A stretch of 64,000 nucleotides of DNA from an uncultured Acinetobacter sp. (GCF_947626835.1 NZ_CANQTS010000007.1:1-64000), one strand, 5' to 3'. Positions 28,330 through 39,149 are shown, counted from the stretch's first letter. Notes: generated from the sequence alone by a model not told the origin. Translations and numbers: made by a program.

Positions 28330-28815
28330 TTATAATGCTGCCCAATCGGCATCAGCGCAAACGGCTAAACTTGCCTGTTGAACCAAGGCTAAGTCCTGTA
28401 GTTTTTGACCTTTCACCTGTAAATGTGGGTCGAGATCTAAAAGTGGCAACACCACAAACTCACGCTCCAACACACCCACATGTGGCACAGTTAGACGCTC
28501 ATTTTGAATGTGTTGATCAGCATAGAGTAATAAGTCCAGATCTAAAGTGCGTTCGCCCCAATGACGTAAGCGTACACGACCAGCTTCTTGCTCAAAGCGT
28601 TGTAATTGATCCAACAAAGCAAGCGGCGCTAAATCTGTACTGAGTTGCACCACAGCATTCAAATAATCCGGTTGATCTTGTGGACCCATGGGTGGGGTTT
28701 GGTACAACTTAGAGGTTTTGACCTGACCTAAAGTGGCAAGTTTTGCCACCGCTTCGGTTAAAATTTCTTTTGAATCGCCAAGATTGCTGCCTAAGCCAAT
28801 ATAGGTGATGATCAT
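28330..28815 (-). CDS. folK: 2-amino-4-hydroxy-6-hydroxymethyldihydropteridine pyrophosphokinase
   Basis: Transfers pyrophosphate from ATP to 6-hydroxymethyl-dihydropterin in folate synthesis. 161 residues with the HPPK pattern TYIGLGSNLGDSKEILTEAVAKL, the YQTPPMGPQDQPDYLNAVVQL loop, and the signature GRVRLRHWGERTLDLDLLLYADQ carrying the magnesium-binding DLDLL. Its ATG overlaps the pcnB stop by four bases. The same pcnB-folK-panB-panC order is found in E. coli and pseudomonads. Confidence 0.97.
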   Translation of the reverse strand: MIITYIGLGSNLGDSKEILTEAVAKLATLGQVKTSKLYQTPPMGPQDQPDYLNAVVQLSTDLAPLALLDQLQRFEQEAGRVRLRHWGERTLDLDLLLYADQHIQNERLTVPHVGVLEREFVVLPLLDLDPHLQVKGQKLQDLALVQQASLAVCADADWAAL

Positions 28816-30275
28816 TGTGTTGGTCCAAAAATCACTTGTGTTAAATCACGTTGAACGCGTTTACGTTTTAAAATCGGATGATCATGACCAATCGTGCCAT
28901 CGGTACTGCCTGATGCCACCGAACGCTGCACCTGGGTTTGTACTTCTTGCTTGGCTTTACGCTGACGACGGCTACGTGATTCAGGCTCTTGCACCAAAGG
29001 CTCAAGCTCTTGTGGCTGTCTTGCCAACACCACGTCATCTTCATGCGATTTTGAACGACGGCTCTTGCTACGTTGACGGTTATACTGTCCAATCACACGT
29101 TCTTTTTGATCACTGCTCATGATCTGATAAGCATCCCACCATTCGCCCATGCCTTGGGTGGTAGTGTCGCCTGATTTTTCACGTAACAATAAAAAGTCAA
29201 ACCCAGCACGGAAACGCGCATGTCCTGATAATGCTTCAATTTGTTGTGGTTTTGGATTGAGCAAACGCGTTTGCATTTCCCAAACTTCACGAATAAAAGT
29301 TTCGGCAAAACGTGGAATTACAGTACGGGTACTTTGACGTTTAAGCACATCTAAGCCTGCTTGAGCGCGTGCTTCGGCGGCCACAACACCTTTATGTTGA
29401 TAAAAATGACAACGTTCTAGGAACTGTTCCCACAACAATACCGCATAGAAAAATGCAGGATTAATGGTTTTACCAATTGAAATACGTTGATCGGTATTTT
29501 TTGCTGCACGTTCAATAAATGGCGTGATTTTAGGTGCAATATCAGCAAACAATTGTTGCCAAATACCAAACTCAATCAACATTGGCATCACACGATTTAA
29601 GTGACCCATGGTAAAGAGTTTTTGTGACTCATCGTATAAACGGTGTGGCGATACATCACGTAATAAGTACGCTGCTTCTGGATTAAAGATGTCTAAAATT
29701 TCAGGTGCAATACTAAAATTTAATTTGGCTGCAAAACGTAAGGTACGCAGCATACGCACTGGATCTTCTTCAAAACGCGTTTGCGGATCACCCAACAGAC
29801 GTAAAGTTTTATGTTTAATATCATCGGCTGCATTACAAAAATCCAGCACAATGCCTTTACGCGGTTGGTAATACATGGCATTAATTGAAAAGTCCCGACG
29901 AACAAAGTCTTGCTCAATCGTGCCCCAATTATTATCACGTAAAATCATGCCTTGGGCTGATGTTACCGCTTTTTTGGGTGGCGCACGGAAAGTGGCTACT
30001 TCGACCAATTCACGACCTGAATAAACATGTGCCAATTCAAAACGACGACCGATAATTCGGCAACGACGACCGAATACTTCCTTGATTTGGCTTGGAGTCG
30101 CATTCGTGACAGCGTCAAAATCCTTTGGATTAAGACCAAGCATTAAGTCACGAACACCACCGCCCACAATATAAGCTTCATAACCTGCTTTGGTTAAAGC
30201 ATCGATGACATCTAAAATATAAGAAGGTAATTGTGCGGTAGATAAACCGCATTTTGACGCGCGCAAGGTTTGCAA
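28812..30275 (-). CDS. pcnB: Poly(A) polymerase I
   Basis: Adds 3' A-tails to RNA, marking them for decay. 487 residues. The nucleotidyltransferase head has GYEAYIVGGGVRDLMLGLNPKDFDAVTNATP, with the catalytic GG-x-VRD and DxD; then CRIIGRRFELAHVYSGRELVEVATFR and the RRDFSINAMYY and DPVRMLRTLRFAAKLNF motifs typical of CCA-adding and poly(A) enzymes. The long basic tail (QRSKSRRSKSH, RSRRQRKAK) is typical of PcnB rather than a CCA enzyme. The start codon is TTG, 10 bases after AGGAG. E. coli pcnB also uses an inefficient non-ATG start, thought to keep this enzyme scarce. First gene of the operon running to darP. Confidence 0.95.
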   Translation of the reverse strand: MQTLRASKCGLSTAQLPSYILDVIDALTKAGYEAYIVGGGVRDLMLGLNPKDFDAVTNATPSQIKEVFGRRCRIIGRRFELAHVYSGRELVEVATFRAPPKKAVTSAQGMILRDNNWGTIEQDFVRRDFSINAMYYQPRKGIVLDFCNAADDIKHKTLRLLGDPQTRFEEDPVRMLRTLRFAAKLNFSIAPEILDIFNPEAAYLLRDVSPHRLYDESQKLFTMGHLNRVMPMLIEFGIWQQLFADIAPKITPFIERAAKNTDQRISIGKTINPAFFYAVLLWEQFLERCHFYQHKGVVAAEARAQAGLDVLKRQSTRTVIPRFAETFIREVWEMQTRLLNPKPQQIEALSGHARFRAGFDFLLLREKSGDTTTQGMGEWWDAYQIMSSDQKERVIGQYNRQRSKSRRSKSHEDDVVLARQPQELEPLVQEPESRSRRQRKAKQEVQTQVQRSVASGSTDGTIGHDHPILKRKRVQRDLTQVIFGPTQ

Positions 30276-30415
30276 AAGACGCTGTCTCCTACGTCTGAAC
30301 GTAATTTTATTAAGATAACGCTAATCATATCGCTTAGCTGCTCAAAGGGCAATTTGATAATCCATTAGAAATTATCGAAGCAGGCTTAAGATCAGCTGTT
30401 TTATGCAAAATTGGC

Positions 30416-30808
30416 TTATAAAGCCAGTCGCGCGCGATTTTTTTCTAATAACTTAGGTCCAATACCTTTGACATTTTCAAGCTCTTCAATACGCTTAAAG
30501 CCACCATGTTGCTGGCGATAATCAATAATGGCTTGGGCTTTTTTAGCCCCCACGCCTGACAATTGCTGTAATTCTGCCAAGGATGCCCGATTTAAACTGA
30601 CTTTACCAGCTGTAGTGGTAGTTGCACCCGTTACTTGGGTACTGGGTTTACCTAAATAATAATTGGGATCTTGAGCTGCTTTTTTGGCCTGTAAGCGCAT
30701 ATCTATGGCTTGTTGCTCGGCTTGCCATTTGGCATAGTCACGATCAAATTGATTCGCCTGTGTTGGATGGGCGAACATGAGTAACAACAGTATCACGATG
30801 ATGGGCAT
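30416..30808 (-). CDS. ComEA-like helix-hairpin-helix DNA-binding protein
   Basis: A 130-residue exported protein. The signal peptide is about 1-18 ([18 protein letters not shown]). After a charged helical stretch, two helix-hairpin-helix units occupy about 70-130 ([58 protein letters not shown]). This is the ComEA pattern: periplasmic binding of incoming DNA during natural transformation, a trait widespread in Acinetobacter. The ATG at 30808 has a perfect AAGGAGG six bases upstream, although this start lies 65 bases inside mazG. Whether it is the main competence ComEA or a paralogue cannot be told. Confidence 0.85.
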   Translation of the reverse strand: MPIIVILLLLMFAHPTQANQFDRDYAKWQAEQQAIDMRLQAKKAAQDPNYYLGKPSTQVTGATTTTAGKVSLNRASLAELQQLSGVGAKKAQAIIDYRQQHGGFKRIEELENVKGIGPKLLEKNRARLAL

Positions 30809-31574
30809 GATGAGCCTCCTTGGCAGTTTTGGCCGCCTCCCATAATTGATCCATCTCAGCGAGGCTCATCTGATCAACTGATTTGCCTTGTAACAAGGCC
30901 TGTTGTTCGATATAAGCAAAACGGCTACGAAACTTATGGATGGTGCCAAGTAATGCGCTTTCACTTGATACTCCTAGTTTACGCCCAACATTGACCAATG
31001 AGAACAAACAATCGCCAAACTCGTCTTGAATCTCGTCGGAATGCCCATTTTGCATGGCCTGTTGTAGTTCACTCAATTCTTCTTCTAATTTCTCATACGC
31101 ATCTTCTACATGTGCAAAATCAAAACCAATTTTAGCGGCATTTTTTTGCATGGCTTCGGCCTGTTGTAAACTTGGACCCGGTTTAATGGCATCTAAGCGG
31201 GCTTGCGGCTTGCCTTGTTTTTCTTGGTTTTTAATATCTTGCCATAAATTAGACACTTGTTCAGGCGTTAACTGCTCAAATTTTTCTGCTTCAAATACAT
31301 GAGGATGGCGACGAATCAATTTTTGTGTAATAGCATCAACCACATCCTGAAAATCAAATGCACCTTGTTCACTATACATTTGCGCTTGAAACACCACTTG
31401 CAGCAATAAGTCACCCAATTCATCCCGAATATCATTCAGATTGCCACTACGCACTGCATCTTCAACTTCGTATGCTTCTTCAATGGCGTAACGGGTGAGG
31501 CTGTGTGGGGTTTGCTCGCGATCCCAAGGGCACTTTTCGCGTAATTCGCGCATAATATCAAGTAACTGTTGCAT
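30744..31574 (-). CDS. mazG: Nucleoside triphosphate pyrophosphohydrolase MazG
   Basis: Hydrolyses (d)NTPs to the monophosphate, cleaning damaged nucleotides and, in E. coli, lowering ppGpp under starvation. 276 residues with two tandem MazG domains. The first (about 1-110) has [27 protein letters not shown] and [14 protein letters not shown]. The second (about 150-245) has [15 protein letters not shown] and [17 protein letters not shown]; EExxE/ExxD metal motifs are in both. The His-rich tail [17 protein letters not shown] extends past the domain and is the part overlapped by the comEA-like gene. Confidence 0.95.
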   Translation of the reverse strand: MQQLLDIMRELREKCPWDREQTPHSLTRYAIEEAYEVEDAVRSGNLNDIRDELGDLLLQVVFQAQMYSEQGAFDFQDVVDAITQKLIRRHPHVFEAEKFEQLTPEQVSNLWQDIKNQEKQGKPQARLDAIKPGPSLQQAEAMQKNAAKIGFDFAHVEDAYEKLEEELSELQQAMQNGHSDEIQDEFGDCLFSLVNVGRKLGVSSESALLGTIHKFRSRFAYIEQQALLQGKSVDQMSLAEMDQLWEAAKTAKEAHHAHHRDTVVTHVRPSNTGESI

Positions 31575-31610
31575 GGTTGTGTAGCTCTTTTGCTTTATGA
31601 CGAGTATAAA

Positions 31611-31640
31611 TAAAAAAACCCAGTCATAAAGACTGGGCTT
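31611..31640 (-). terminator. der operon terminator
   Basis: On the minus strand GCCCAGTC-TTTAT-GACTGGG is followed by TTTTTTTA, after the der stop. Confidence 0.9.
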
Positions 31641-31657
31641 ATGTGCCTAAACAGAAA

Positions 31658-33067
31658 TTAACGTTTAAATTTCTTTTCAGCTTTCTTAAATTTCTGTACA
31701 TAACGACGTTTACGCGCAGCTGCACGTTCGTCCATTTGTGACTTACGTCCTTCAAATGGGTTTTCTGAGGTTTTAAACTCAATACGTACAGGCGTACCTT
31801 CAAGTTTATACACTTTACGGAATACGTTTTCTAAATAACGACGGTAATCGGCAGGCGTTTTATCGACTTTGTTACCATGAATCACAATCGTTGGTGGGTT
31901 TTGACCACCAATATGTGCATAACGCATTTTAATACGACGACCTTGTACCATACCCGGTTGATGCGCTTCGGTTGCATCATTTAAGATTTGGGTAATTTTA
32001 GCAGGCGATACTTTTAAGCGTGCTGAATCATAGGCACGGTGGATAGAAGGATAAAGATCACCAACACCCGTACCATGTAATGCAGAAATTAAATGCACTC
32101 TTGCCCAAGGAATAAAGTCAAAGCGACGTTCAATGTCGAGTTTACATTGCTTACGGTCATACTCGGTCATGTTGTCCCATTTGTTGACCGCAATCACCAT
32201 GGCACGACCAGCTTCTAACGCATAGCCAATTAAATGTAAATCTTGCTCAACAATACCGTCACGTGCATCAACCACCACCACAATCACGTTGGCGTCTTTA
32301 ATGGCTTGGAGTGTTTTAACAATCGAGAATTTCTCGATCATTTCATCCACTTTACCCTTACGACGTACACCGGCGGTGTCAATCAGCGTATATTTACGTT
32401 CATCACGTTCAAACGGAATATAGACCGAGTCACGCGTTGTACCCGGTTGGTCAAAGGCAACCACACGTTCTTCACCCAATAAACGGTTCACAAGTGTTGA
32501 TTTACCCACGTTTGGACGACCAATGATCGCTAAACGTAAACCTGTGTCTTTGTCGTGTTCATCTGGATTTTCATCTTCAGGCACATCGTGTAACACTTCT
32601 TCAAGCATTTGTTGCACACCACGACCGTGGCTGGCTGCCACTTGCATCGGCTCGCCCATACCGAGTTTATAAAACTCAACCAAGGCAGCTTCGGCATGTA
32701 CACCATCAACCTTGTTGGCTACAAGGAAAACTTTTTTACCAAGTGTACGTAAATCACGGGCAATTTGTTCGTCAGAGGCAAGCAAACCTGCACGAGCATC
32801 CACCACAAAAATAATCATGTCTGCTTCGTGAATGGCAGTTTTTGATTGCTCTGCCATGTAATTGTCGATCCCACCTTCGGATTCGCCAATACCACCTGTA
32901 TCTACCACGATAAAGGATTTGTTTTGGTAGGTCGCATCACCATATTTACGGTCACGAGTCAGACCTGCAAAGTCTGCCACCAGTGCGTCACGGCTCTTGG
33001 TAATTTGGTTGAACAGCGTTGATTTTCCGACGTTCGGACGACCAATGAGCGCAATTACGGGTTTCAT
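31658..33067 (-). CDS. der: GTPase Der (EngA), 50S assembly
   Basis: Double-GTPase essential for large-subunit assembly. 469 residues: G domain 1 (about 1-165; [27 protein letters not shown]), G domain 2 (about 178-345; [26 protein letters not shown]) and the KH-like C-terminal domain (about 350-440), ending in a basic tail ([22 protein letters not shown]). All G1-G4 motifs of both domains are intact. It ends the long leftward cluster rlmN-pilF-rodZ-ispG-hisS-yfgM-bamB-der, the same order as in E. coli. Confidence 0.98.
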   Translation of the reverse strand: MKPVIALIGRPNVGKSTLFNQITKSRDALVADFAGLTRDRKYGDATYQNKSFIVVDTGGIGESEGGIDNYMAEQSKTAIHEADMIIFVVDARAGLLASDEQIARDLRTLGKKVFLVANKVDGVHAEAALVEFYKLGMGEPMQVAASHGRGVQQMLEEVLHDVPEDENPDEHDKDTGLRLAIIGRPNVGKSTLVNRLLGEERVVAFDQPGTTRDSVYIPFERDERKYTLIDTAGVRRKGKVDEMIEKFSIVKTLQAIKDANVIVVVVDARDGIVEQDLHLIGYALEAGRAMVIAVNKWDNMTEYDRKQCKLDIERRFDFIPWARVHLISALHGTGVGDLYPSIHRAYDSARLKVSPAKITQILNDATEAHQPGMVQGRRIKMRYAHIGGQNPPTIVIHGNKVDKTPADYRRYLENVFRKVYKLEGTPVRIEFKTSENPFEGRKSQMDERAAARKRRYVQKFKKAEKKFKR

Positions 33068-33232
33068 AGATTAACCTTATAGTTAAGATCGGCCATTCAT
33101 TAAGTGGCCTGAACATCAGAAACAATGGGAAGAAAAAATGAGTCAAAGACTAAATAAAACACGGGGGCGTGCTGTGCATGTCCCCGTGTATAAAATACGA
33201 TGGCGCCTAGTTTACCACAAGCGGGTAAAAAA

Positions 33233-34381
33233 TTAACGATTCTGCCAAATGCTATAGGTACCCTTTTGACTTGATACATATAATTGTTGGTCAACACTAC
33301 GTAACGAGCGCACTTCGCCTGAGGTTTTGGCGCGTCCAATCAAGTTACCGCTATTCGGATCAACCAGATGTAGTACACCATCTAAATCACCGACCACCAA
33401 TTGATTGCCTAAAACAGCAGGGTTACTTAAACGACGATTGAGCAACTGCTCATTTTGCCACAGTTGTTGACCTGTAGTGATATCATAGGCTGTGAGTTGA
33501 CCGCCACTTTGAGCCACAAAAACTTTGTTATCAAAAATAACTGGGCTACGTAAGCTTGATGCATCTTCACTCCAAATCACTTGTTGTGAAGCCAAATCCA
33601 TAGCCGTAAGTTGACCTTGATAACTGGTGCTAATTAAGTAACGTCCTGCGACTACAGGCTCACCATCAATATCATTTAAACGCTGAATATCAGAGCGGCC
33701 ATCATTAATTGATACACGGCGCTGTAATTGTGGAATACCAGTTACTGTATCAATCACATACACATAACTATTTGCCCAAGCCACCAATACAGTACGTGGA
33801 TCAACCGCGACCGGTGCTGCTGTACCACGCATGCTAAAGTCGACTTTTGGCAAATTATAGGTCCAAATTTGCTGACCAGTGCTGATGTCGTGTGCAAATA
33901 CAGTCCCATCATTGGCCAAAGTAATGACACGACCTGCTTGAATCAAGGAGGGTGCAAGTACTGCACTACTGAGTTGGCTTTGCCATTTGGTTTGACCGGT
34001 GGCTTGATCAAGTGCAAACAATTGACCTTTTTTATTGGCCACCACTACAATACCTTCGCCAGCGACAGCACCAGCACTAATGCCAGCTTTAGAGATTTTA
34101 CTTTGCCAAATACGTTGCTTGCCTTGATAGGCTGTCACTTCACCTTTAGGGTCGGCAGCAAAGACCTGACCTTGGGCTAAACCCAACTGTAAACGTAGTG
34201 GGTCAACTGCATTGGTTGCAGCCACACTATAGTTGGCAATAGCAACCAAACTGCTTGAAGCAGAAATTTTAGGTAATGGACTTGGCTTTTGTTCTGCAAC
34301 CTTAATGGCTTTATTTGAACAACCGACCAAAGCCAAACTCAGTAGGCCCAAAGCCAATGGCGCTTTATAATTCATTTTCAT
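33233..34381 (-). CDS. bamB: Outer membrane assembly lipoprotein BamB
   Basis: Beta-propeller lipoprotein of the BAM complex, which folds outer-membrane proteins. 382 residues. Lipoprotein signal MKMNYKAPLALGLLSLALVGC with acylated Cys21, then repeated PQQ-type blades (GQLFALDQATGQTKWQSQLS, GTVFAHDISTGQQIWTYNLP, GQLTAMDLASQQVIWSED, GQLTAYDITTGQQLWQNE, GVLHLVDPNSGNLIGR). The ATG overlaps the yfgM stop as ATGA. About 165 bases separate it from der, with no T-run terminator between. Confidence 0.96.
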   Translation of the reverse strand: MKMNYKAPLALGLLSLALVGCSNKAIKVAEQKPSPLPKISASSSLVAIANYSVAATNAVDPLRLQLGLAQGQVFAADPKGEVTAYQGKQRIWQSKISKAGISAGAVAGEGIVVVANKKGQLFALDQATGQTKWQSQLSSAVLAPSLIQAGRVITLANDGTVFAHDISTGQQIWTYNLPKVDFSMRGTAAPVAVDPRTVLVAWANSYVYVIDTVTGIPQLQRRVSINDGRSDIQRLNDIDGEPVVAGRYLISTSYQGQLTAMDLASQQVIWSEDASSLRSPVIFDNKVFVAQSGGQLTAYDITTGQQLWQNEQLLNRRLSNPAVLGNQLVVGDLDGVLHLVDPNSGNLIGRAKTSGEVRSLRSVDQQLYVSSQKGTYSIWQNR

Positions 34382-35085
34382 TGAGGCTCATCCATTTTCA
34401 TCTCTAAAACAGGGCGTTCGATTTCAGGATCATCAACTAAAACACCCACACTTTCGAGTTTAATTTGTAAAATTTGACGTTCTTGTTGACGTTCTAATAA
34501 ACCATCCCATGCGCTCATATAGGCTTTTTTGGCATTTTCAATATCGTTTTTTGCCACATAAACATCACCACGCGCTTCATCTGCGGTGGCTTTAAAGGCA
34601 GGATCAGTGACTGCGCTTAAGCTTTTTAAGGCAGTATCAAATTTATCTTGTGCCAATTGGCTATACGCTAGACGCAATTTAACCACATGAATAAGGCCTT
34701 GGTCATCGACTTTGGCATTTTCAACTTTCATTAAGGCTTTTTCAGCAGTGGCATAATCGTTACGCTCAAATGCCAATTTTGCCAACATTAATTGTGTTTG
34801 AATGGCTTGGACTGAATCTGGATAATTTTTGACGATTTCATCAGCCGTTTTGGTCAAGCTGTTCCAAGCATTGTCATCTTTAACATCCACTGTGGCAGCC
34901 TGATCCATGAGCTGCTGAACCTTGGCAGTTTGCAGCTGTGCTTCGCCTTGCTGCTTATTCTGCCAATAGGTCCAACCAGAATAGGCAATCAGCGCAATTA
35001 AAACCCCAGAAATCACAGTTGAACTGTACTTTTTGGTGTTGTTTTTTAAGCTATTAAGTTGTTCTTCATCACTTAGTGCGCTCAT
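34378..35085 (-). CDS. yfgM: YfgM-like TPR protein, ancillary SecYEG subunit
   Basis: 235 residues. A short cytoplasmic N-terminus (MSALSDEEQLNSLKNNTKKY) is followed by one membrane helix (about 22-40, TVISGVLIALIAYSGWTYW) and a periplasmic TPR-like domain (AKLAFERNDYATAEKALMKVENA, RLAYSQLAQDKFDTALKSL, EARGDVYVAKNDIENAKKAYMSAWD). This is the YfgM family (TPR_21), which in E. coli links SecYEG with periplasmic chaperones such as PpiD. The place between hisS and bamB is the conserved one. Confidence 0.92.
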   Translation of the reverse strand: MSALSDEEQLNSLKNNTKKYSSTVISGVLIALIAYSGWTYWQNKQQGEAQLQTAKVQQLMDQAATVDVKDDNAWNSLTKTADEIVKNYPDSVQAIQTQLMLAKLAFERNDYATAEKALMKVENAKVDDQGLIHVVKLRLAYSQLAQDKFDTALKSLSAVTDPAFKATADEARGDVYVAKNDIENAKKAYMSAWDGLLERQQERQILQIKLESVGVLVDDPEIERPVLEMKMDEPQ

Positions 35086-35106
35086 GTGATTACCCTATTC
35101 CTTATA

Positions 35107-36402
35107 TTATTGTGAAGAAAGTTGTTCAAGCATAAATGGGACAATCGCCTCGACTGCCACTTCACTTTGCTCGGCAGTTGCAAGCTGTTTAAACAATACT
35201 TGCTTAGCTTCCCATTCGCGATCACCACAGATCAAGGCATACACTGCACCTGATTGATCGGCTTTTTTCATTTGTGACTTCATTGAGCCTTGTGAACCTA
35301 CTTTAAGACGTAGATTTGAGCCTACTGCTTCAAGTTGGTCACGAATCTGTTCTGCCAACACTAAAGCTTTGCCTTGTGCAGCAGGTTCAGACACCAAGAA
35401 TACGTCACAATCACGCACAAGACTGGTTTGTTCTACTTGTTCAAGTAACAATAACAAACGTTCCATCCCCATGGCAAAACCCACCGCAGGCACGGATTGA
35501 TCTGCTTTGCCTTTGAGCTGACCGACTAAACCATCGTAACGACCACCGGCACAGACTGTGCCTTGTGAACCTAAATGGGTCGTGGTCCATTCAAATACCG
35601 TTTTGTTGTAGTAGTCTAAACCACGTACCAATTTTTGATTGATAACAAAGCTCACCCCAGCATCGCTCAAATATTGTTGTAACTGAGCAAAATGCGCCAG
35701 AGTTTCTTCACCCATAAAATCATGTAATTTTGGCGCGTTTTCTAAAATGCTTTGGGTTTTAGCATCTTTAGAATCCAAAATACGTAACGGGTTTGTGGTT
35801 AAACGACGCTGTGAATCTTCGTCTAAATCGGCTTTATGCGCTTCTAAGAAATCAACCAAAGCCGCGCGATAAGCAGCACGCTCATCTGACTCGCCCAAGG
35901 TATTGAGTTCTAGCTGAACTTTGTCGCTCACCCCCATACGCTTCCACAAGCGCGCAGTCATTAAAATCAATTCTGCGTCCATATCTGGTGTGGCAACACC
36001 AAACGTTTCTACACCAAACTGATGGAACTGACGGTAGCGACCTTTTTGTGGTTTTTCATAACGGAACATGGGGCCAACATACCATACACGAGGGGTCGCC
36101 CCGCGCAGTAAGTTATGTTCGAGCATGGCACGTACACAACCTGCTGTCCCTTCAGGACGCAAAGTTAATGACTCAGGTGGGTTACCTTTGTCTAAGAAGG
36201 TGTACATTTCTTTTTCAACGATATCGGTGGCATCACCAATCGAACGTTTAAACAAATTAGTTTGTTCAACAATCGGTAAACGGATTTGTTGATAGCCATA
36301 CGCATCCATCAAACTGGATAAATGCTGCTCTAGACGGCGCCATGCAGGTGTTTGCGTTGGCAAAATGTCGTTAAAACCTTTAATTGCTACAATTGAACTC
36401 AT
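35107..36402 (-). CDS. hisS: Histidine--tRNA ligase
   Basis: Class II synthetase of 431 residues. Motif 1 region [38 protein letters not shown], motif 2 [19 protein letters not shown]...[23 protein letters not shown], the histidine-specific signature [27 protein letters not shown], and motif 3 [16 protein letters not shown]. The C-terminal anticodon-binding domain covers about 330-431. It starts 3 bases after the ispG stop. Confidence 0.98.
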   Translation of the reverse strand: MSSIVAIKGFNDILPTQTPAWRRLEQHLSSLMDAYGYQQIRLPIVEQTNLFKRSIGDATDIVEKEMYTFLDKGNPPESLTLRPEGTAGCVRAMLEHNLLRGATPRVWYVGPMFRYEKPQKGRYRQFHQFGVETFGVATPDMDAELILMTARLWKRMGVSDKVQLELNTLGESDERAAYRAALVDFLEAHKADLDEDSQRRLTTNPLRILDSKDAKTQSILENAPKLHDFMGEETLAHFAQLQQYLSDAGVSFVINQKLVRGLDYYNKTVFEWTTTHLGSQGTVCAGGRYDGLVGQLKGKADQSVPAVGFAMGMERLLLLLEQVEQTSLVRDCDVFLVSEPAAQGKALVLAEQIRDQLEAVGSNLRLKVGSQGSMKSQMKKADQSGAVYALICGDREWEAKQVLFKQLATAEQSEVAVEAIVPFMLEQLSSQ

Positions 36403-36405
36403 GAT

Positions 36406-37527
36406 TTACTCAGAAAAACTTGTACGAATAATTTCTTTGGCTTTGGCATCTTCCAGCTCAATCACGCGTTGACGCACCATCGTTTCGATTTCGTCAACCA
36501 ACTGTGCTGTGTCAATCAAATGGCTTTTTTCGCCATTACGATAAACCAAAGAACGTGGCGCTGCACCCACTACACCAATATCAGCTTCTTTGGCTTCACC
36601 CGGACCATTGACTTTACAACCAATGACCGAAACATCCATTGGGGTACGAATATCTTCAAGACGCTCTTCAAGCTGCTGCATCACCGAAATCACGTTAAAT
36701 TCTTGACGTGAGCAACTTGGGCAGGCAATGAAGTTAATCCCATTTGAACGCAAGCTCAATGATTTTAAGATATCAAAACCAATTTTAATTTCTTCTTCAG
36801 GCTCAGCCGCCAATGAAATACGCATGGTATCGCCAATGCCTTCCATTAACAAACCACCTAAGGCGATGGCAGATTTTACCGAACCTGTGCGGTAAATTCC
36901 GGCTTCGGTTACACCTAAATGCAGTGGATTATCAATTTGTTGTGACAACAAACGATACGCATCCATGGTTAAAAACACATTCGATGCTTTAACCGATACT
37001 TTAAATTCATGGAAATTTAAACGATCTAAAATATCAATATGACGCATCGCAGATTCAAGCAAAGCTTGACCAGTTGGCTCACCATATTTTTTTTGAATGT
37101 CTTTTTCAAGCGAGCCGGCATTCACACCAATACGCATCGAAATATCATGGTGACGTGCAGCAGCCACCACTTCACGAATTTTGGCTTCTGAACCAATATT
37201 ACCCGGGTTAATGCGTAGACAATCGGCACCAAAATCAGCCACCGCTAAGGCAATTTTATAATCAAAATGAATGTCGGCCACCAAAGGTACATTCACTTGC
37301 TTACGAATTTCACCAAAGGCTGCGGCAGCTTCCATGCTCGGTACAGACACCCGCATGATATCGGCACCAGCATCCACGCAGCGCTGGATTTGCGCAATCG
37401 TCGCGGCCACATCACAGGTTTCTGTGTTGGTCATACTTTGAATGCTAATCGGGGCATCACCACCGACATATACCGAACCGACGCGAATCTTACGCGTTGC
37501 ACGGCGCTGAATTGGATTGACGATCAT
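36406..37527 (-). CDS. ispG: 4-hydroxy-3-methylbut-2-enyl diphosphate synthase (IspG/GcpE)
   Basis: Iron-sulfur enzyme of the MEP isoprenoid pathway that reduces MEcPP to HMBPP. 373 residues. N-terminal TIM barrel ([33 protein letters not shown]...[17 protein letters not shown]...[13 protein letters not shown]...[17 protein letters not shown]) and a C-terminal 4Fe-4S domain with [14 protein letters not shown] and [21 protein letters not shown], holding the three cluster cysteines and the following glutamate. AAGG is upstream of the ATG. No sign of alteration. Confidence 0.98.
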   Translation of the reverse strand: MIVNPIQRRATRKIRVGSVYVGGDAPISIQSMTNTETCDVAATIAQIQRCVDAGADIMRVSVPSMEAAAAFGEIRKQVNVPLVADIHFDYKIALAVADFGADCLRINPGNIGSEAKIREVVAAARHHDISMRIGVNAGSLEKDIQKKYGEPTGQALLESAMRHIDILDRLNFHEFKVSVKASNVFLTMDAYRLLSQQIDNPLHLGVTEAGIYRTGSVKSAIALGGLLMEGIGDTMRISLAAEPEEEIKIGFDILKSLSLRSNGINFIACPSCSRQEFNVISVMQQLEERLEDIRTPMDVSVIGCKVNGPGEAKEADIGVVGAAPRSLVYRNGEKSHLIDTAQLVDEIETMVRQRVIELEDAKAKEIIRTSFSE

Positions 37528-37544
37528 GATCTTTACCTTATGCC

Positions 37545-38324
37545 TTAACGTGACAGACGGAATTCTGCTTTGCCATTAACTGTATATGGCGACAATGAAA
37601 TATTTTCATTGTTTAAATTTAATGACACCGCAGTTGCATCATCTAGACGAATCTGAAATGGTGCTTCACCGCTAATGGTCGCGGTATTGGCTTGACGACC
37701 AGTGAGTAATACTTTACCGGTTGAATCCACAATATGTACCGAGGTTGGACGATTAAAGCTTAATGCCAACTGATCGCCCGTTGAAGCGACTGTTGAACCA
37801 TCGAGTGATAACACCTCAACTGCACTTTCAGGCTCGAGTGCTTCAGGTTCATCACTACGATTTTTAAGTGCTGCGATAGCAGCCCACAATACAATCACCA
37901 CTGCCACAGCAATAGCGCTACGCTTTAACCATTTACGGTTACGGTCACGGTTGGAACCTGGCAATTTACCCATAATTTTAATGGGCGAATTATCTAAAGC
38001 GTGATTCGGCAATAAACCTGTGTCATTGGCATAGATTTCATCAAAACGTTGAATAATGTTATTGGCATCCACCTTTAAAAACTTAGCATAACTGCGATAA
38101 TAACCCTTAATAAAGGTTGCTTCAGGCAATGCCTTGTATTGGTCTTTTTCCAATGCAGCTAAGGTTTTTTCAGGAATATTTAAGGCTTTAGCGATATCCG
38201 CTAACTCACGTTTTTGATTGATACGAACTTGACGTAAGTACTCACCTGGACGTTGTACATTTCCTAATGCGTTTGGAACTGTGCTTGAACCAGTCGATTG
38301 CGATGAATTAGGATTTATTTCCAT
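37545..38324 (-). CDS. rodZ: RodZ-like cytoskeletal helix-turn-helix protein
   Basis: 259 residues. A cytoplasmic helix-turn-helix domain (about 27-95, [58 protein letters not shown]) is followed by a basic linker, one membrane helix (about 133-152, [18 protein letters not shown]) and a periplasmic DUF4115 domain (about 170-259). This is the RodZ architecture, which ties MreB to the wall-elongation machinery. The HTH is used to contact MreB rather than DNA. Its start overlaps the pilF stop by ten bases, and the rodZ-ispG neighbourhood is conserved. Confidence 0.93.
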   Translation of the reverse strand: MEINPNSSQSTGSSTVPNALGNVQRPGEYLRQVRINQKRELADIAKALNIPEKTLAALEKDQYKALPEATFIKGYYRSYAKFLKVDANNIIQRFDEIYANDTGLLPNHALDNSPIKIMGKLPGSNRDRNRKWLKRSAIAVAVVIVLWAAIAALKNRSDEPEALEPESAVEVLSLDGSTVASTGDQLALSFNRPTSVHIVDSTGKVLLTGRQANTATISGEAPFQIRLDDATAVSLNLNNENISLSPYTVNGKAEFRLSR

Positions 38325-39130
38325 ACGGCCTCAGTACTGTACTGTAATTGCAGATAACGTTGGTATTCTTGACTATTTGGGAACAAGGCGCGCATTTGAT
38401 TGACTAAGGCCTGCTGCCCTAGTGAATCATTGTTGGCACGCGCAATACGTATTCCAAGCCAAAGCGCGCGTGAACTTTGATTATTTGAGCCGACACGATG
38501 TACAAATTGTTCATACAATTGCGTCGCACTCGCATATTGTTCACGTAAATAAAAAATTTCAGCTAACTCTAACATTGAAATTGTCGAATCACGATTGACA
38601 GACAAGGCTTGTTTGAATGTTTTTTCAGCATTCACCACATCGTCTTTGCGTAAATAAACCCGACCTAAATTTTCAAGTGCTAAGTAGCGCTGCTCATAAC
38701 CCAGCGCAGCGCCTGCAATTGTCAGCTGCTCAATTGCATCATCATAACGCCCTAAACGATACAAATAAGTACCATAATTATTACGTGCCTGAGCATTATC
38801 AGCATCACTGCTAATGGCACGTTTAAAGTAAGTTTCCGCTTTTTCTAAATTGATCGGGCTGCCTTCTTGTTGCAGCAAGATTCCCATCATCATATTGGCG
38901 TTACTGTCACGCGCATCATATTCTAAGGCTTGATCAAGTGAACGCTTGGCCGCGTCTAAATCACCATTACGCAAATGCTCACCAGCCAGTTGGGTGCGCA
39001 CTTGAATGGATTTAACTGGATCTTTTTTATAGGGTGTGGAGGAAGCCGTGGTTTGACAACCGGTTAAGATTGCTGTCGTTACAAGCATCAGGCCTAAGCT
39101 TAGGTATTGATTTATTGTCTTTGTCACCAC
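38315..39130 (-). CDS. pilF: Type IV pilus lipoprotein PilF (PilW family, TPR)
   Basis: Pilotin that places the PilQ secretin in the outer membrane. 271 residues. Lipoprotein signal ending LTGCQTT (Cys about 25), then six or so tetratricopeptide repeats (VRTQLAGEHLRNGDLDAAKRSLDQALEYDARDSNA, NLEKAETYFKRAISSDADNAQARNNYGTYLYRLGRYDDAIEQL, LENLGRVYLRKDDVVNAEKTFKQALSVNRD, LAEIFYLREQYASATQLYEQFV). Position between rlmN and rodZ matches pilF/yfgM-type gene order in pseudomonads. Acinetobacter uses type IV pili for twitching and DNA uptake, consistent with the comEA-like gene elsewhere in the window. Confidence 0.93.
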   Translation of the reverse strand: MVTKTINQYLSLGLMLVTTAILTGCQTTASSTPYKKDPVKSIQVRTQLAGEHLRNGDLDAAKRSLDQALEYDARDSNANMMMGILLQQEGSPINLEKAETYFKRAISSDADNAQARNNYGTYLYRLGRYDDAIEQLTIAGAALGYEQRYLALENLGRVYLRKDDVVNAEKTFKQALSVNRDSTISMLELAEIFYLREQYASATQLYEQFVHRVGSNNQSSRALWLGIRIARANNDSLGQQALVNQMRALFPNSQEYQRYLQLQYSTEAVWK

Positions 39131-39149
39131 GTTGTTCCCCCTTATTCAA

